From the NCBI GenBank assembly GCA_945643635.1, contig CALZFC010000004.1, positions 2,858,501-2,922,500 on the forward strand: a stretch of 64,000 nt of DNA, given 5' to 3'. The position numbers were made by a program, and so were the translations under genes. The stretch comes from Allodiplogaster sudhausi. Taxonomy: Eukaryota; Nematoda; Chromadorea; Rhabditida; Diplogasteridae. Below the pieces are notes generated by a model. It was not told the DNA's origin. It did no database searches and saw only the letters and a program-made list of their open reading frames with translations. This document shows positions 1 to 13,163 of the stretch, in pieces; the first letter of the stretch is position 1, and each line of letters starts with the position of its first letter.

Positions 1-341
1 AAAGAGTGTGAGAAAAAAAGAGAGATAGAGAACGAGTGAGAGACAGAGATAGAGAGAGAGAAAGATATAGATAAAACATTCTGGTTAAACCTTGTGAAAA
101 CAGGCGTGCTCATGATGTAAACATCATGAAAACCACCGGGATAAGCTCGTTACCAGAGACATTTTCAATAATTCACGATCGAGAATGTTTATCGACATTA
201 TCAATGAGTTTTAATAAATCTATATCTCACATTAGTATTATTGATTAAGAAATTACTTAACTATTATTTTTAAAAAATGCTAAAAAGAATGGATAGATCC
301 ATAAAAAAGTATTATTCAAGAAAGAACGGCTTTATCCATAC

Positions 342-1200
342 CTCGGCCGAGACGCCTGGCGTGCCCGTGTTTGTCGACATTGTCTGTGCGGCGCAGTCGC
401 ATTGTGCTTCTAAAAGAAGTCATTGTTTTAATAATAAAAAAAAACAATGTTGTCCTTTTCGATTAGTTATCGATTTGTATGGACTTCAATAACATTAAAC
501 ACAATTTTATTAATTAGAAAATATTTGTAGACAACATCTCCTCTTGTATTTTCATAAATGTATACGTGATTTTTTCAAAAAGATCTCTTCTTACTCGCAA
601 CGTGGACAAGACTCGTAAGAGTGCATAAGAGCAGCAAGAAGCTGGAGTCGAGCCATATTCTCATATCACCTCGCGATACTTCGGCCGTTAACGGCGGCTA
701 GAATCTTCCAAGTTTTGAAGTTTAAAAAACAAACATATTAAAGAAATTGTCTTAAAGTTTCAAGGAGAACGACAAATATCTTCGAGATGTTAAATTGAAG
801 TGTACACTTGAAGACTGAACAAAGATAAGCAAAAAAAAAGTTTAAACATGTGAAGAAAAAAGTCTACGGCTCTCTGAATGCTTCCCTAAAAACATGATGT
901 AATAGTGAATAGATCAACGAAAAAAAAACACTCTTTCTCTCCTTTATTTATTCACGTCCGGCCGAAGTAGTAAGCCAAATTTAAGAAAGAAACATAATAA
1001 TAATAATAATATTAATAAATTAACAGCGAGGTTCTTATTTTCCTGAACGTTTTTCAGTCAGGATACGGAAGATACATGGGAGTGCTGATTGAGCTATGCT
1101 CTTGTGCATTGAGCGAAAAGACTGGGTGGCTTCCTCTCTCTTTCTCTTCCTCTCTCTCTCTCTCTGTCTCTACCTCTCTTCCTCACTCTCTCCTTCTCTT

Positions 1201-1234
<34 letters not shown>

Positions 1235-4200
1235 TCTTTCTTCTCTCCCTCTTCCTCTCTCTCTCTCTCTCTCCCCTTCTGTCACTCAACAATGCCATGG
1301 GCCTGATTAAACATGGAAAGGACGTGGTATGTACTGTCAACGGGGGCTATCATGTTTTCTGTGTTTATTGTGCTTGTTCGACATCGGAAAAAACGTCAGC
1401 GACCGTCAACGGCAGTACCAGGGGAAAAAATGGAATAGAGAAGGACCTCTCAAGCTGACTTGTGTGGGTGTCGGCATCATATACAAATATATTCAATCAC
1501 ACATGAACTCTTAATAGTGAACACTGGCGATTGATCTGACTGATCTAGAGCGAAAATGGATTGGAAAAAGAAATTATAAGAGCTTGTCGAGTGATAGATA
1601 TGTATATATTCATTTGATTAAAACACGCTAAGATGTATTACAACGGAAAATCAAAAACGTCGTGTTTGCCTATTTAAATGAGTGCAGTTGGCAAAATAAA
1701 ACCACCGGTGTCGATTTTTTTTTACTCTGCAGTGGCGGATCGTTTTAAATGCTTTATTCACAATCACTATTAATACTCATAAGACTTAAACGAGAGATGA
1801 TGTAAACAAAACATGAAAAGAGGAAAACATGCGAATGCATGGCCATATTGTAAACAAGTATAAAGACATATATATGCTGAATGTTTTTTGAAATCCTCTC
1901 AATTTTAAATACAAACCTGTTGAAGTTGATGTTGTCAGGGCAGATGCTGAAAGAATGACAAATAATACGATTTTTGTTGGGACAAAAAAAATCGTGTTAC
2001 GCACAAAAGTTTATATTCATGTATTGTTAATTTGTACTAGTTTTTTTATTTGGCAAAATTGATCAATGGAAATTTACAGTAAATTAAAAATATATATATG
2101 TACATATAGTATTATATTCTTAAGAGAAAAAGCTTTCTTTTATCGACTGACCAGAGCAATCAACCGTGCTGTAGATGATGTCATCTGCTCCATTGTTAAC
2201 GAAACCTATAAAAAAAACTCGGAAATCCGTCGATACAGCACTTTTAAGGGGGTATTTACAACATGTACATATAAATATCCAGCAAGTTTTTACATTTTCG
2301 CATGCTCAGAGGGCTCCTTTAAAGTGTGCATGATTGTCTGACCTCCAGGCGACCACTCAGGTGAGTTTGTTGACGGGTCGATGATGCACTTAAAGTCGAA
2401 AGACAATGTTCCTGGCTCGCCGCTCCCGCTCTTCGTGTCCAGCTAGTGAAGCAATTATTGTAGCGAGAACTTTTTTTAAACATATAATCACTAGATAGTA
2501 AAAGATTCCTATGTAGATGGCAAGGTGATAAATATGTAGTTATGGATTTTAAAACGTTTCAACCATCTTCTTTCCCACGTTTATGATTCAACGATTAGGA
2601 TGATCATTAGAAAGGAAAAGAATAGAATTTGAAAAGTGAAATTGAGAGAGAGAGGGATACAGAGGGAGAGAGATACGAGAGCAAGAGAGAGAGAGAGAGA
2701 GAAAGACAAAGACGAAACCCTAACCGGAGTCTCTTTTCCGTCGGCAAGAGGCACAGTCATGACAAGTGGCGTTGGTCCGGTGCAGGACGCGGTCAGAGTG
2801 CATGTTGCCACGTCAACCGATGAGGTTACGGGGATCAGCTGAAAGAGAGAGAGTGTAATAGAAAGAGAGAAACAGAGAAAGAGAGAGAGGGATACAGTGA
2901 GACAGTAAGAGAGATGGAAAGATAATGAGAGAATGAGCGAGAAGTAGAAAGGGAGAATGAATAAGAGAGAGATACCGTGAGGGAAGGAGAGAGATGTCGA
3001 GAGAGAGAGAGCGAGAGAGAGAGAGCGAGAGAGAGAGAGAGAGAGCTATACAGACAGAGAGTTTCACTTACAATAGCGCCTTCGCCCGCTGTTCCACTCG
3101 GATTTGGAGAGACGGTCTTGGCAGAACAAGCACAGCCCGGCGTTGCTGAACGGAGATCATTTGTATCCATTAAGAACACGATTGTGACGGTTGCGAATTA
3201 AGAAAATAAATAGCTTATAAGAAAATCAATGTGACAGCAGGTTTTAGTATGCATCCGAAGTGATTTATATAAAGTATGTAGATAGATTAGTGCTGATCTT
3301 TTCCTGGACTAGTTTTATGGCAGTCAATTCATAATACATAACAGCCGACATACTAGTTGTAGTTAATTCTGTCGACGTAGAAGTTGAGGTTGAGGTTGTG
3401 CTGGATGTTGACTCTGCAATGGAATTTAATTATATAAAGTCACGAATAAAATAGTTATAGAAATAAAATAGCTATAGCTGCGGGGTTTCCCGTGTCGCAC
3501 GTCACTGCCAATGTGTAGAATTATGTGTGTGTGCATGTATTATGCAGTACATACATATGTACATACAGTCCCGTCCAACATTTCAGGTACATAGATTAAT
3601 CAGATTAATTAGATTAATCTAAATAATCTCAATTGATTTTTCAGCGCTCAGGACGCATTTCAATAGAGTTTTCAAGTTAATCTAGACTAATTCGATGCTG
3701 CTAAATACTTTGGGAACAATATTTTCTCAAAATAAGTTGACACTAACGAGAAAATTCATATTTTTTCAAGAAATCCGTTTGAAAAATGCAGCGCATTGCG
3801 CATGTTAGGCAGCACATTGCGCACCATTTTCAAAGGGGTTTCTGGCTAAAATATGAATTTCCTCGTTAGTGGCAACTTATTTTGAGAAAATATTGTTCCC
3901 AAAGTATTTAGCAGCATCAAATTAGTCTAAATTGACCAGAAAACTCTATTGAAATGCGTCCTGAGCGCTGAAAAATCAATTGAGATTATTTAGATTAATC
4001 TAATTAATCTAATTAATCTATGTACCTGAAATGTTGGGCGGGACTGTATGTACACACACACATACGATTAGTACAGGTTGGTAGATCTAGCACGACTGTG
4101 GGGACCAACTTGCGAAAAAAAACTTCTTTTATTGCAAAAAAAACATTCAAGTTGAGGTCAAACCTGTTGTGGTCGAAGTCGACGTTGTTATGCTTGATGC

Positions 4201-4902
4201 TGAAAGAAAGAGAAGATAAAATACGGATTGGTTTCTAATCTGTTAAGAAAATATTTTAAAAAAAAATAAATAAACCGTAGTTATCTTCTTCACCCTAGTA
4301 ACTTTAAAAAGGTAGAAGTTGCTTTATGAAATCTCTTCCCTTCGCTCTAAAATAGGAACGATTTATTGTTCATTTATTTTTTTCATCGACCGTACCCGAG
4401 CAATCGATAGCGTTGTAGAGAATGTCGTTGGCGCCCGTGTTAACAAAGCCTAAAATATTAAAATATATTTTTTTTTGTATCTATCTCTGTATCTATCTTA
4501 ATTTTGTGGCGATATTGTAAAAAGAAAATTGTAATTGACAGGGTAAAAGAATGTGTATAAAACAGCTAAAACAAAACAAAACAAACAAAAAATGCCTCAC
4601 CGCCAGGCGACCATTCATTTGAATTGCTGGTTGGATCCGTGATACACTTGAAGTCATAAGTTAAAGTTCCGACGTCGCCGGCGCCCTCTTTCGTATCCAA
4701 CTGGCAAAGCGAAAATTACGCGCGATTTAAAAAAAACTTTTCCACCTTGCAATTTCGATATAGCAAACAAATGAAAAGTATTCAGTTATAAGAGCACTTC
4801 CGCAGTACTAAAACTACCGTTCAATGATTAGGTTAGTTGAAATAGTAAAAAAAAAACCCTATAATGTCGACTACAGCCATGGTAGAAGAAAATGTTATGA
4901 AA

Positions 4903-4950
<48 letters not shown>

Positions 4951-5367
4951 AAGCGAGGTAGTGTGCGAGAGAGAAGATTGAGACAGAGAGTGAAATAAAA
5001 AGAGAAAAAAAGAGAGACAGCACCTGGGTCTCTGAGCCGTCGGCGAGGGGCACGATCATGATAAGTGGAGTCGGACCGGAGCAAGACGCTGTCAGCGTGC
5101 ATGTACCCTGGTCTAGTGATGTCGTCACTGGGACATACTAAAAGAGATAGAGAGAGCGAAAAAGAGAAAGAGAGAGAGAAGGAAATAGAGAGAGAGAAGG
5201 AACGAGAGAGACAGTGTGAACACGAGGAAACGAGAGAGAGAGAGAGAGAGAGAGGGGAGGAAGGAATGAGAGAGGGAAAGAAGGAGAGGGAGGGTGTGAT
5301 CACGAGAGTAGGAGAGAAAAAAAAGTAAGGGATAGAGAGAATAGAGAGAGAGAGAATAAAGAGAGAA

Positions 5368-5398
<31 letters not shown>

Positions 5399-7895
5399 AA
5401 AGAGAGAGGAACCGCTTGAGCGCGAGAGAACGAGAGTTTATTAAGAGTAAGGGAGATAGAGAGAAATACAGAGAGAGGAAAGATGAGAGAGAGTGGATAC
5501 GAGAGGTTAAAAAAAGTAGAACAAGAGAGAGAGAAAGGCACAATGAATGCTCGATAGAGATACAGAGATGGACTGCTTAATCACTGACAATCGCGTTTTG
5601 ACCGGGTGAGCCGTTCGCGTTCGAAGAGATGCTCTTTGGCGCGCACGCGCACCCTTGCTTTGCTGCAAGGAGGCAACTGATTTGGTGAAATAAAAAAAAA
5701 TAAATTAAAAAAAACTTTAAACAACTAAATTAAATTTGAAAAATTTCACAAAAAATGACCAAGAATCGGAGGATTTTTTTCTCCTTTCTATTGAATTTAA
5801 TTGCAGAAAAAAAAAATCATTCGACTCTTCAAAAGAAAACCGGTGGTTTAATTTGAACGCTATGGGATATGTCTAATCTTCTCGCTAAAGAAAACGATTC
5901 CTAATAAAATGGCTACTAATATTACTGGTTGTTGAAAGGGCCGTCGAAGTCGAAGTTGACTCCGACGTTGAGGTTGAGGGCGATGTGGAAGTAGAGCTCG
6001 ACTCAGTGGTTGATGTCGTTTCGAGGCCTCGGCCTGGATGTTGGAAACAAAGACAATTGTTTAAATAAAATAAAACTTCCGAAATATTTTCCTTTCAGTA
6101 TTCATTTATTGTAAGAAACGATTTGATACAAACTCTCTCTCTCCATCGAAACGATTGGGAATTTGGCATTAAAGATCCGAGTAATAAAAAGAAGATAATT
6201 TTTTTTTTAAATTCCTCTAAATGACCTGAACAATAAACGGAGTTGTAGATGATTGCATCATTTGTGCCGTCGTTAACATAGGCTGAAAAGAGGGTTAAAT
6301 TACTTTGTTAATATCTTAAATATATGTAATATTTATATTAAGATAAAATTTACTTACAAGTGCTACATACATACTTCAAAAGTGCGGAATGGGTATAAAA
6401 AACTATCAAATCGACTTTGGGAGCCATTTACCTGGAGACCAGTTGAATTCAAGAGTTGTCGGATCTTTGACACAAGTAAAGTCAAAAGAAACGGAGCCAG
6501 GCGTGCCTGAGCCGGCTTGGTCAGCAACCTGTAAAGTGAAAATTTTTTATTGTATTTTATTTATTTATTTCACTTTAAGTTCGATCAATTTCTATTAGTT
6601 TTCTCTTATTTTTTCAACTATTTATGATCTACCGCGCTTCCTCAATTTATGACAACCAGAACAATCCTCGCTGGATGCACAATTAGATTGAGGCAAGCGA
6701 TTTTTCAACGTCTTGCTCAAGAATTTGTCAACAATATTTTATGGAGAGGAGCGAAAAATACACAACAATTAATATGTGTGCTAATTAACAACAAAAAATA
6801 ATTTTTGCATGATGCCGTTTTGTCCTCATTCTTGCGCTACTATTTTATTATCACCACCTACTCTCATGTCATCGAACAATCGCACCTCAAACAAATATAT
6901 AACTATTTGTTGGAAGTTAAATCCACGGCATCCATGAATGCATTCGATAGGCTATCGCCATCGTTTCTCCCTCCGCTTTTGTTTACGAAAGAGAATGGGA
7001 ATTCTTTTATCTTTTTTTTTCTTCTTCGAGATTCCTCATGATTAGGATTGTTTGCCTTATTCTCTGTCACCATTTTAAGCGTCATTTTAAACTTTCTTTA
7101 TTTACAAAAGGAATTAATGTTTTTATAACAAGCTCTCTCTATTGCAGTTTGAGAGAATACGGTAAGTCATTTTAGGAATTATTCCTCGGTGTTTTACGAA
7201 AGAAAATTTTCTATTCGCGTCTGTACCTGTCCTTCTGCGCCGTTCTTAAAGGGCACGAGCAGCGAGAGGGGCGTGAGTCCGGAGCAGCTCGCTTTCATTG
7301 TGCACGCAGTGCTATCCTCCGTCGTTGTGACGGGAAGATACTGTAAATAAATTAAATACTAACATTAGCTTAATTATTATTATTTTTCCATTAAATAACC
7401 ATAACCCTATCATTACTGTAGCAACTAGCAATTTTAATCGAACAACATTTATTATGGCTATAACAATGCTCCTTTTTATTTTCTGTGTCGTAGTTACGAT
7501 AAAATTAGATAACTTGTTATTGACTCCTTACTGTTTCAATCATATTTATTGTAATTTTATATTATAATAAATGAAAATATTCATGAAGTTTTGTAGACGA
7601 ACAACTGCATCGACTCCAGGTGACCCATTTGAGGTAGTTTTCATTGCCTTGCCGCTGCATTCACAAGCCTGTGCTTCTGAAACGGATATTTAAAAAAATT
7701 ATTATTATTATTAAAGTAAACCGTTTTAGAAATTTAGATTGAAAATCCGTTAATGCGATGTTTTGATTCTATATTCAAAATTGATATTTTTATGTTTGCC
7801 AAGAAAAAATATAAAGAATCAAGCTGACCAGCAACATGCGCTAATATACTGTAGGCGAAAAGAATGGAAATTGTCGCGATGGGACCCATCGTCAT
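342..7895 (-). CDS. Secreted multi-domain C6 protein (3' end outside window)
   Basis: Eighteen exons were traced, all phase-compatible: 7829-7895, 7603-7676, 7227-7340, 6432-6528, 6226-6282, 5926-6033, 5589-5662, 5024-5137, 4601-4700, 4396-4449, 4164-4199, 3354-3413, 3072-3145, 2725-2838, 2343-2442, 2152-2205, 1917-1946, 342-409. The start (MTMGPIATISILFAYS...) gives a signal peptide and the mature part begins with a CxC motif. Each domain uses four exons carrying six cysteines: GCAC, then TCTLTASCSGPTPL, then FDFKC, then DCSG. This matches the nematode C6 domain (PF01681 type), whose function is unknown. Domains are joined by Ser/Thr linkers, probably O-glycosylated (inference). The first exon of a fourth domain is at 342-409 and the rest lies beyond the window. 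A linker exon between 409 and 1917 may have been missed. The product is probably secreted or part of the surface coat. Confidence is high for the gene and moderate for individual splice sites. Confidence 0.85.
1130..1275. repeat. CT-rich microsatellite
   Basis: Interrupted (CT)n/(CTTT)n tract. It generates overlapping Leu/Ser-rich and Arg/Glu-rich open frames that are artefacts. Unlike the other CT tracts of the C6 gene, this one is purine-rich on that gene's sense strand. Confidence 0.9.
2840..3062. repeat. GA-rich microsatellite in intron of C6 gene
   Basis: Interrupted (GA)n tract on the plus strand, so CT-rich on the sense strand of the C6 gene. It runs directly into the 3' splice acceptor of the exon at 2725-2838 and serves as an extended polypyrimidine tract. 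Confidence 0.85.
3566..4046. mobile_element. Palindromic MITE, Tc1/mariner-like ends
   Basis: This 481-bp element is palindromic almost from end to end. It starts CAGTCCCGTCCAACATTTC and ends with the matching inverted sequence, and both ends are flanked by TA as expected for a Tc1/mariner target. The arms match with few differences around a centre near 3800, and there is no coding capacity. It lies in the intron of the C6 gene between the two Ser/Thr linker exons 3354-3413 and 4164-4199. Transcription of that gene would produce a long hairpin in the intron. Confidence 0.85.
4903..5505. repeat. GA-rich microsatellites flanking a C6 exon
   Basis: Two long (GA)n-rich stretches (about 4903-5015 and 5140-5505) flank the C6 exon 5024-5137. 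The second stretch abuts its acceptor and is CT-rich on the sense strand. Long open frames here are low-complexity shadows. Confidence 0.85.
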
Positions 7896-8984
7896 CGACG
7901 GCAATTCCAAAAAGAGCAGCTAGCGATTCTTCTAATCCCCCGCCCCTTAACCCTGAAATGGAGAGTATTTGTCTAGTTGTTCGAAAATACCGTACTATCT
8001 CATCGGCCATTTCGTGTTAGGAGTTAGCGAACATAAAGCTCTTGTAAAGATTGTTCAAAGAGGCCACTATACGATAAGTGCAACAAACATCGGTATCCAC
8101 GGAAATTAGATGTAGATATCAATATACACATCTTGAACATCTCGACTGAAATCCAACATGCAGAATAAATTGCAGAAGGAAAGACGAATGAGTGAAATAG
8201 TCCTCGAAAAAAATGTTGCACTCGCTTTTAGTCATCCGCTTGTAATTTCGAAACAAAAAATTCTTGAGCAGCTCCAAATAATAACAAGCATTAATAATTG
8301 ACACCAAAATAACTGTGCATAAAAAGGTAAGGCTTCTGCATCATCTGTATGAGATGACGGCGCCTTAGAGAGGAGAGAGCCGTTCGCTTTGCAGGAGCAC
8401 TGGAATGCGAATGATTCGCTGCTTGGCTGTTTTGCATTCCAAAGTGCTTTGCTGATGCTGATGCTGCAAGCAAGCTGTTTCTGGCTGTTCAAAAAGGGGA
8501 GCAGTCAAAAGCACGGCTGTACAAGCAAGTGCAGCAACGCCCTCGGATATGCAGCAAGGGAAACAGCGATGAGAAAGTAAGAGAAAGAGGGTGAGAGACA
8601 GAGAGAAAGAGAAAGAGAGAGTGGGAGAGGAAATATTTGATGGAGAAAGAGATACTGAGAGAACGAGAGAGATAAACACGGAGAGTAAGAGAGGAAGAGC
8701 TAAAGAAAAGCAAGAGGAAGAACAAGATGTCATGTTATCCTGCTTTCAAAACATTTTTTGTTATCGCAACTAACACCAAACATACTTTCGTCCTAGAATT
8801 TGCTCGCTTCGAATCCACCAGGACAAACAGAGCAAACTCACATGATTTTCTCTTTTGATGCCTTTTCTTCTTCTATGGCTTCTCCATAAGCATCATCGAT
8901 ATCTCTCCATAACCTCTCTCTTTACGATTCTATTTTCTCCTTAATCACCCTTGTCTTTTCTGTACCACTCTCTCTCACTCTATC

Positions 8985-9026
<42 letters not shown>

Positions 9027-9810
9027 CTTCTCGCCATCGCTCTCACTCGATTTTGTTCTTGTTCAATGTGTGTGTATACATGCATGACCAGTTTGCAAGG
9101 AAATGAAAATTGTTCGTCTAGGCCATCGAAAACCGTGTGTCTAACATGTGTGCTAACAATAAGGCATTTTTATTCATCACCAGACTTACTAAGTCATAAA
9201 TCAGAAATCAACAAAAACTTAAATAGGCCGATCAAACGGTTGCATAACGAATTACTCTCTCTTTTTCTCTCTCTTTTTCTCTCTCTTCTTCTCCCTCCTG
9301 GTTCCTTTTTTCGTCCACTCTTTTGTGCTTCTATATATTAGAGAAACAGAGCCTGCTCTCGTCTGCATGTCTATGTAACTGAACGACGCCTTTATAACAA
9401 TAACAAAAAGAGATGTCAAAACGAAGAAAAAATCATGTAACCAGTGAGATCCCCTGTAAAATGCGTAATCTCCAAGACTAAACCGCAATACATGCTTGTA
9501 ATGATGTATTCCTCGGCCCGAAATGCGTATACTGCGGAAGACTTAATTTAAATTTGACATCAATCAATATGGCCATATTTAAATAAAAGCAAGCTAAGAA
9601 ATCTTTGTTTCTTGAGTATATCATATAATGTTTTGCAAAATAAATTTGAGAACTCTTCGCAGTAACTGCATGAAAATTGTTTTCTAGAACTAAAATAAAA
9701 TGGAATTCGGCATCTGTTTGAAAGTATCAGGAAAAAAAAGTTAGGGCTTTTAAGGTAGACCGTGTCCGCCTTCATGCCTTTCTGCATTGAAAATAGGAAA
9801 ATATCTTGCG
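7896..9810. other. Intergenic spacer, no gene recognised
   Basis: The region upstream of the C6 gene start. It contains a GA tract (about 8580-8710), a CT tract (about 8990-9025) and shorter CT clusters near 9250-9300. No exon with recognisable protein similarity was found on either strand. The stretch 9490-9660 resembles 27800-27960, so it includes a copy of a dispersed repeat. Confidence 0.6.
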
Positions 9811-10178
9811 TTTATTTATTTATTTATTTATTCATACATCAAAATGATGTGACGACATATTGCATAATAATATTTGGTAAGATATGAAGCAGTGCAGTTT
9901 ATATAGGGGATTAGGAAGGTGGTGAGAGGGGGACGGGCAGACCGGAAACTGCTGAACTCAGGATTTGAAAGTGGGGTGGACGAGTCCCCGGGGGTGGGCT
10001 AGGCCCCCATGCGCTGGAGCAGGCGCAATAAGTACCTGGTGAACAACCGAGTCAGACTGCCTTTCGAAGATAGGGGGAGGTGGGAGAGGAGGACTGTAGA
10101 ATATCGTAGCACTGCAGCGTAGAATATGAAAATATTTAATTAAAAATAAAACTTAAGCAGGCATCCGTTCTTATAATA

Positions 10179-13163
10179 TTAAATATTGGCATAATTAATC
10201 TTCAGGATATCTAGAATAGAAGTACTATTTAGAATCTGTTTAAACTTTCGAATATCATTAATCTGAACTAATTTTCGTGGAAGCAACATATACCAGAGTG
10301 GTGCTCTCATTGCAAAGGAATGCCTGCGAATTGAAAGTCTCCATCTACTAACATCAAAATTAAAACAAGATACTCTTCCATTGCAAGGCTTAAAGACAAG
10401 AAATTCGCTTACTCGTAGATCAATCATCTTGTGCAAGAGCTTGTAAAAGAATGTAATATCTAGTGATGTACGAGTTGAAAGGAGATACGGAAGATTATAT
10501 CTAGCTAGACGAGAACTATATGGCGGAATATCCGCAAATGAAATAAAGGATATTTCACTACATCTAACATAAAGCAGACGAGTAAAAGTGTGCTTCACAT
10601 TTTCTAATTTGCGAATTAGAGTAATCTTATGAGGAGACCAGACAATAGAGCAGAAATTCAAAATAGGAATAACATATGCCTTATAACATCTAATATAAAC
10701 AGCAGGGTTCTTGGACTTAAGCAAACGAAAGATTGCATAGATAATACGTAAGGCTTTACGACATGTGACTTCTATATGAGCTGTGAAGGATAAATCAGAA
10801 TCAATCAATACGCCTAGATCCCTTACGGGGTGAGTTGCAATTGAGAAAGTTGACTGTGATTAGAGTTGGTACGGAAGTTTTGGATTTGATTTGCCTATAT
10901 GGAGGACGCTGCTCTTTTTAACAGCGATATGCAACTGCATGTTTTCGCAGTATTGGGAGATCAAGATTGATGCTTGCGAAAGTTGTGTGTGGGCTTCGGT
11001 TGGGGATTTAGGATCGAAACTTGTGTAAACTTTTAGATCATCGGCAAAAAGAGAGATGCGTACAAGTGGGAGAGATAACAAAAGAGAAGGGATATCTGAA
11101 ATAAACCAGCTGAAAAGCAGCGGTGACAAAACACTTCCTTGAGGCACTCCACTGAGTGCGGTGACAGAATGAGAAAAGGAATTGTTAACGCGAACTTTAA
11201 AAGAGCGATTAGAGAGAAAAGATGCAAACCATTTAAAAAGATTACCAGAGATGCCTATATGAGCGAGCTTAGCAAGAAGCTTTGAGTGTGAGACGGTGTC
11301 GAAAGCCTTTGCGAAATCATAGTAGAGGACATCAGTGCATTTACCTTTATCAGCGGCTGTTATCCAATCATTTGTACAGCAAAGAAGATTTGTTTCCACT
11401 GAGCGGCGCGCGCGAAAACCATGCTGTTCGGGGGGAACTATGCCATTAAGGTTGCTCCACCAGACTAGTTTTGGGCGGAGGAGACGCTCTAGTACTTTTA
11501 TTGGGGCAGGAGTAAGAGTGATAGGGCGAAAATCAGAGACAGATTTAGGTGATGGGACTTTATTTATTGGAATTACAATACCTTGCTTCCAGGCTATGGG
11601 GACTTCGCCTAGTAGTAGAGAAAAATTAAACAGATAGCTAAGAGGTTCCGAAAGCGAGGCCGCACATTCTCTATAGACAATCTGGGGAATATTTTCCGAT
11701 GTTGTTGAAACAGATCGCTTAAGGCATCTTAGTTGCTTGTAAACAGCCTGTGGAAAGATCGTAAAGTCAGAAATTGAATGAGAGAGGTTACGGTAACATG
11801 AGAACTCAGGATTGTTTCCATAATCACAAGTAAAGACAGAGGAAAAGAATTATGCGAGGGCATCAGCTTTAGAGTGGTCGTTTATGCAGCGCTGGCCAAA
11901 AGCATCTGATATCATAGGAATAGATGTAGTACCTTTAAGTCGGCTGCCAACGTATGCAAAAAACCGTTTACTAGACTTTAAGAGGCAGTTCTCGCGATTT
12001 CGATTAAACATATTAATTTCAGCAGTAATTCTGGAACAAACACGTTTATATTCAAGGCGAACAGGATTGCAGTTTAATTTGGAGAATAGCGCGGATTTGT
12101 GCTTTAGAAGAGCCTTGATGTGGGCGGGATATGCATCATATGGCGTTCTTCTAGTGCATAAAGGGGTGTACTCGTGCAGGAGAGAGGAGAGAATAAGAAT
12201 GAAGCGCCCATGTAAATCTTCAACAGATGAGAAACCATCAAAGAGATCAATCCAATCGACAACAGAAAGTGCAGAAGACAGGGCCTGATAGTCGGTTTTA
12301 AAATAGTCGTAGGATGGGTTTACAATAAAGGGAGTCTGGCACAAGGATAGGGAAAAAGACACCATGGTGTGATCAGAGGTTTCAAACGGCGCAGCTACTC
12401 CGCAGTTATAAACAGCATCAGCGGGGGCAAGTACTATATCAAGAATCTTGCTGCCATGAGTGGGGGACAATACATGTTGTACATACGCAAGATCATTCGA
12501 GAGGTCGATCAATGGCTTCGCTTGTGCAGTAGGGACAGGGGCAGGGGATGCTGACCAGTCAATATGTAAGTTGAGATCGCCTACGAGGACAGACACATAG
12601 GGAACAGATAACAGAGATTGCAAGCAATCAAAGAGTGCCGTATTTTGAGCAGCATGAGTAGATGGGGGGCGGTACACTAAAACAATTCGTGTTAGCGAGC
12701 CGTGGGTAGCAGGAAATAGATCTACAGCAATTACGTCGCAATTAGAACGAAATGAAAATTTTACTGGAGTAGCAGAGATGTCATGCGAAATCAAAATAAA
12801 GACGCCGCCTCCTCTTTTTGCTGCGCGATCTTGACGGAAAATTGCATACGGAAAACTAGCGACAATTTCAGAATCAGATATGCCGTCGTTTAACCAGGAT
12901 TCGCAAACGCAAACTATTTTTGGCTGATTGATACAGAGAAATGTATGAAATTGGCTAAGCTTGTTCACAATCGAGCGAGCATTTAAGAGAGTTACAGACG
13001 CAAGAGAGATGCCTAAGTCTGCTCGTTTCCCTGACCTCGAGGAGCGGCTTGAGGCGTGGGTGAGCCACCAGAACCAGTATCCACCGGGAGAGGAGTGGAT
13101 GCGGTCAGTGAGGCAGGCGGAAGGGTCTTCCGCTGCCGGCCGGCAATCTCGGCCTTCACCCAC
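10179..13163 (-). pseudogene. LINE ORF2: endonuclease and reverse transcriptase with two stops
   Basis: A single continuous frame encodes an AP-type endonuclease (NARSIVNKL, ESWLND, GDLNLHIDW, SDHTMVS) and then a reverse transcriptase (DFRPITLTP, DFAKAFDTVSH, SGVPQGSVLSPLLF, FADDLKVY). It ends in a C-terminal domain with no RNase H. The frame is interrupted by TAA at 11850-11852, between endonuclease and RT, and by TAA at 10860-10862, after the catalytic FADD box. No frameshift was found between 13163 and 10179. The copy would not give full-length ORF2, although its catalytic residues are preserved. The presumed start at 13163 overlaps ORF1. Confidence 0.85.

Noticed and set aside
1076..1458. 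Overlapping Leu/Ser-rich and Arg/Glu-rich open frames
   Set aside because: They are translations of CT/GA microsatellites, which are open in most frames. The same applies to frames near 2630-3180, 4833-5543, 8365-8733, 57774-58418, 60298-60851 and 63131-63472.
10860..11852. Readthrough or recoding at the two LINE stop codons
   Set aside because: No recoding signal is evident and simple inactivation explains two point stops in a retroelement.
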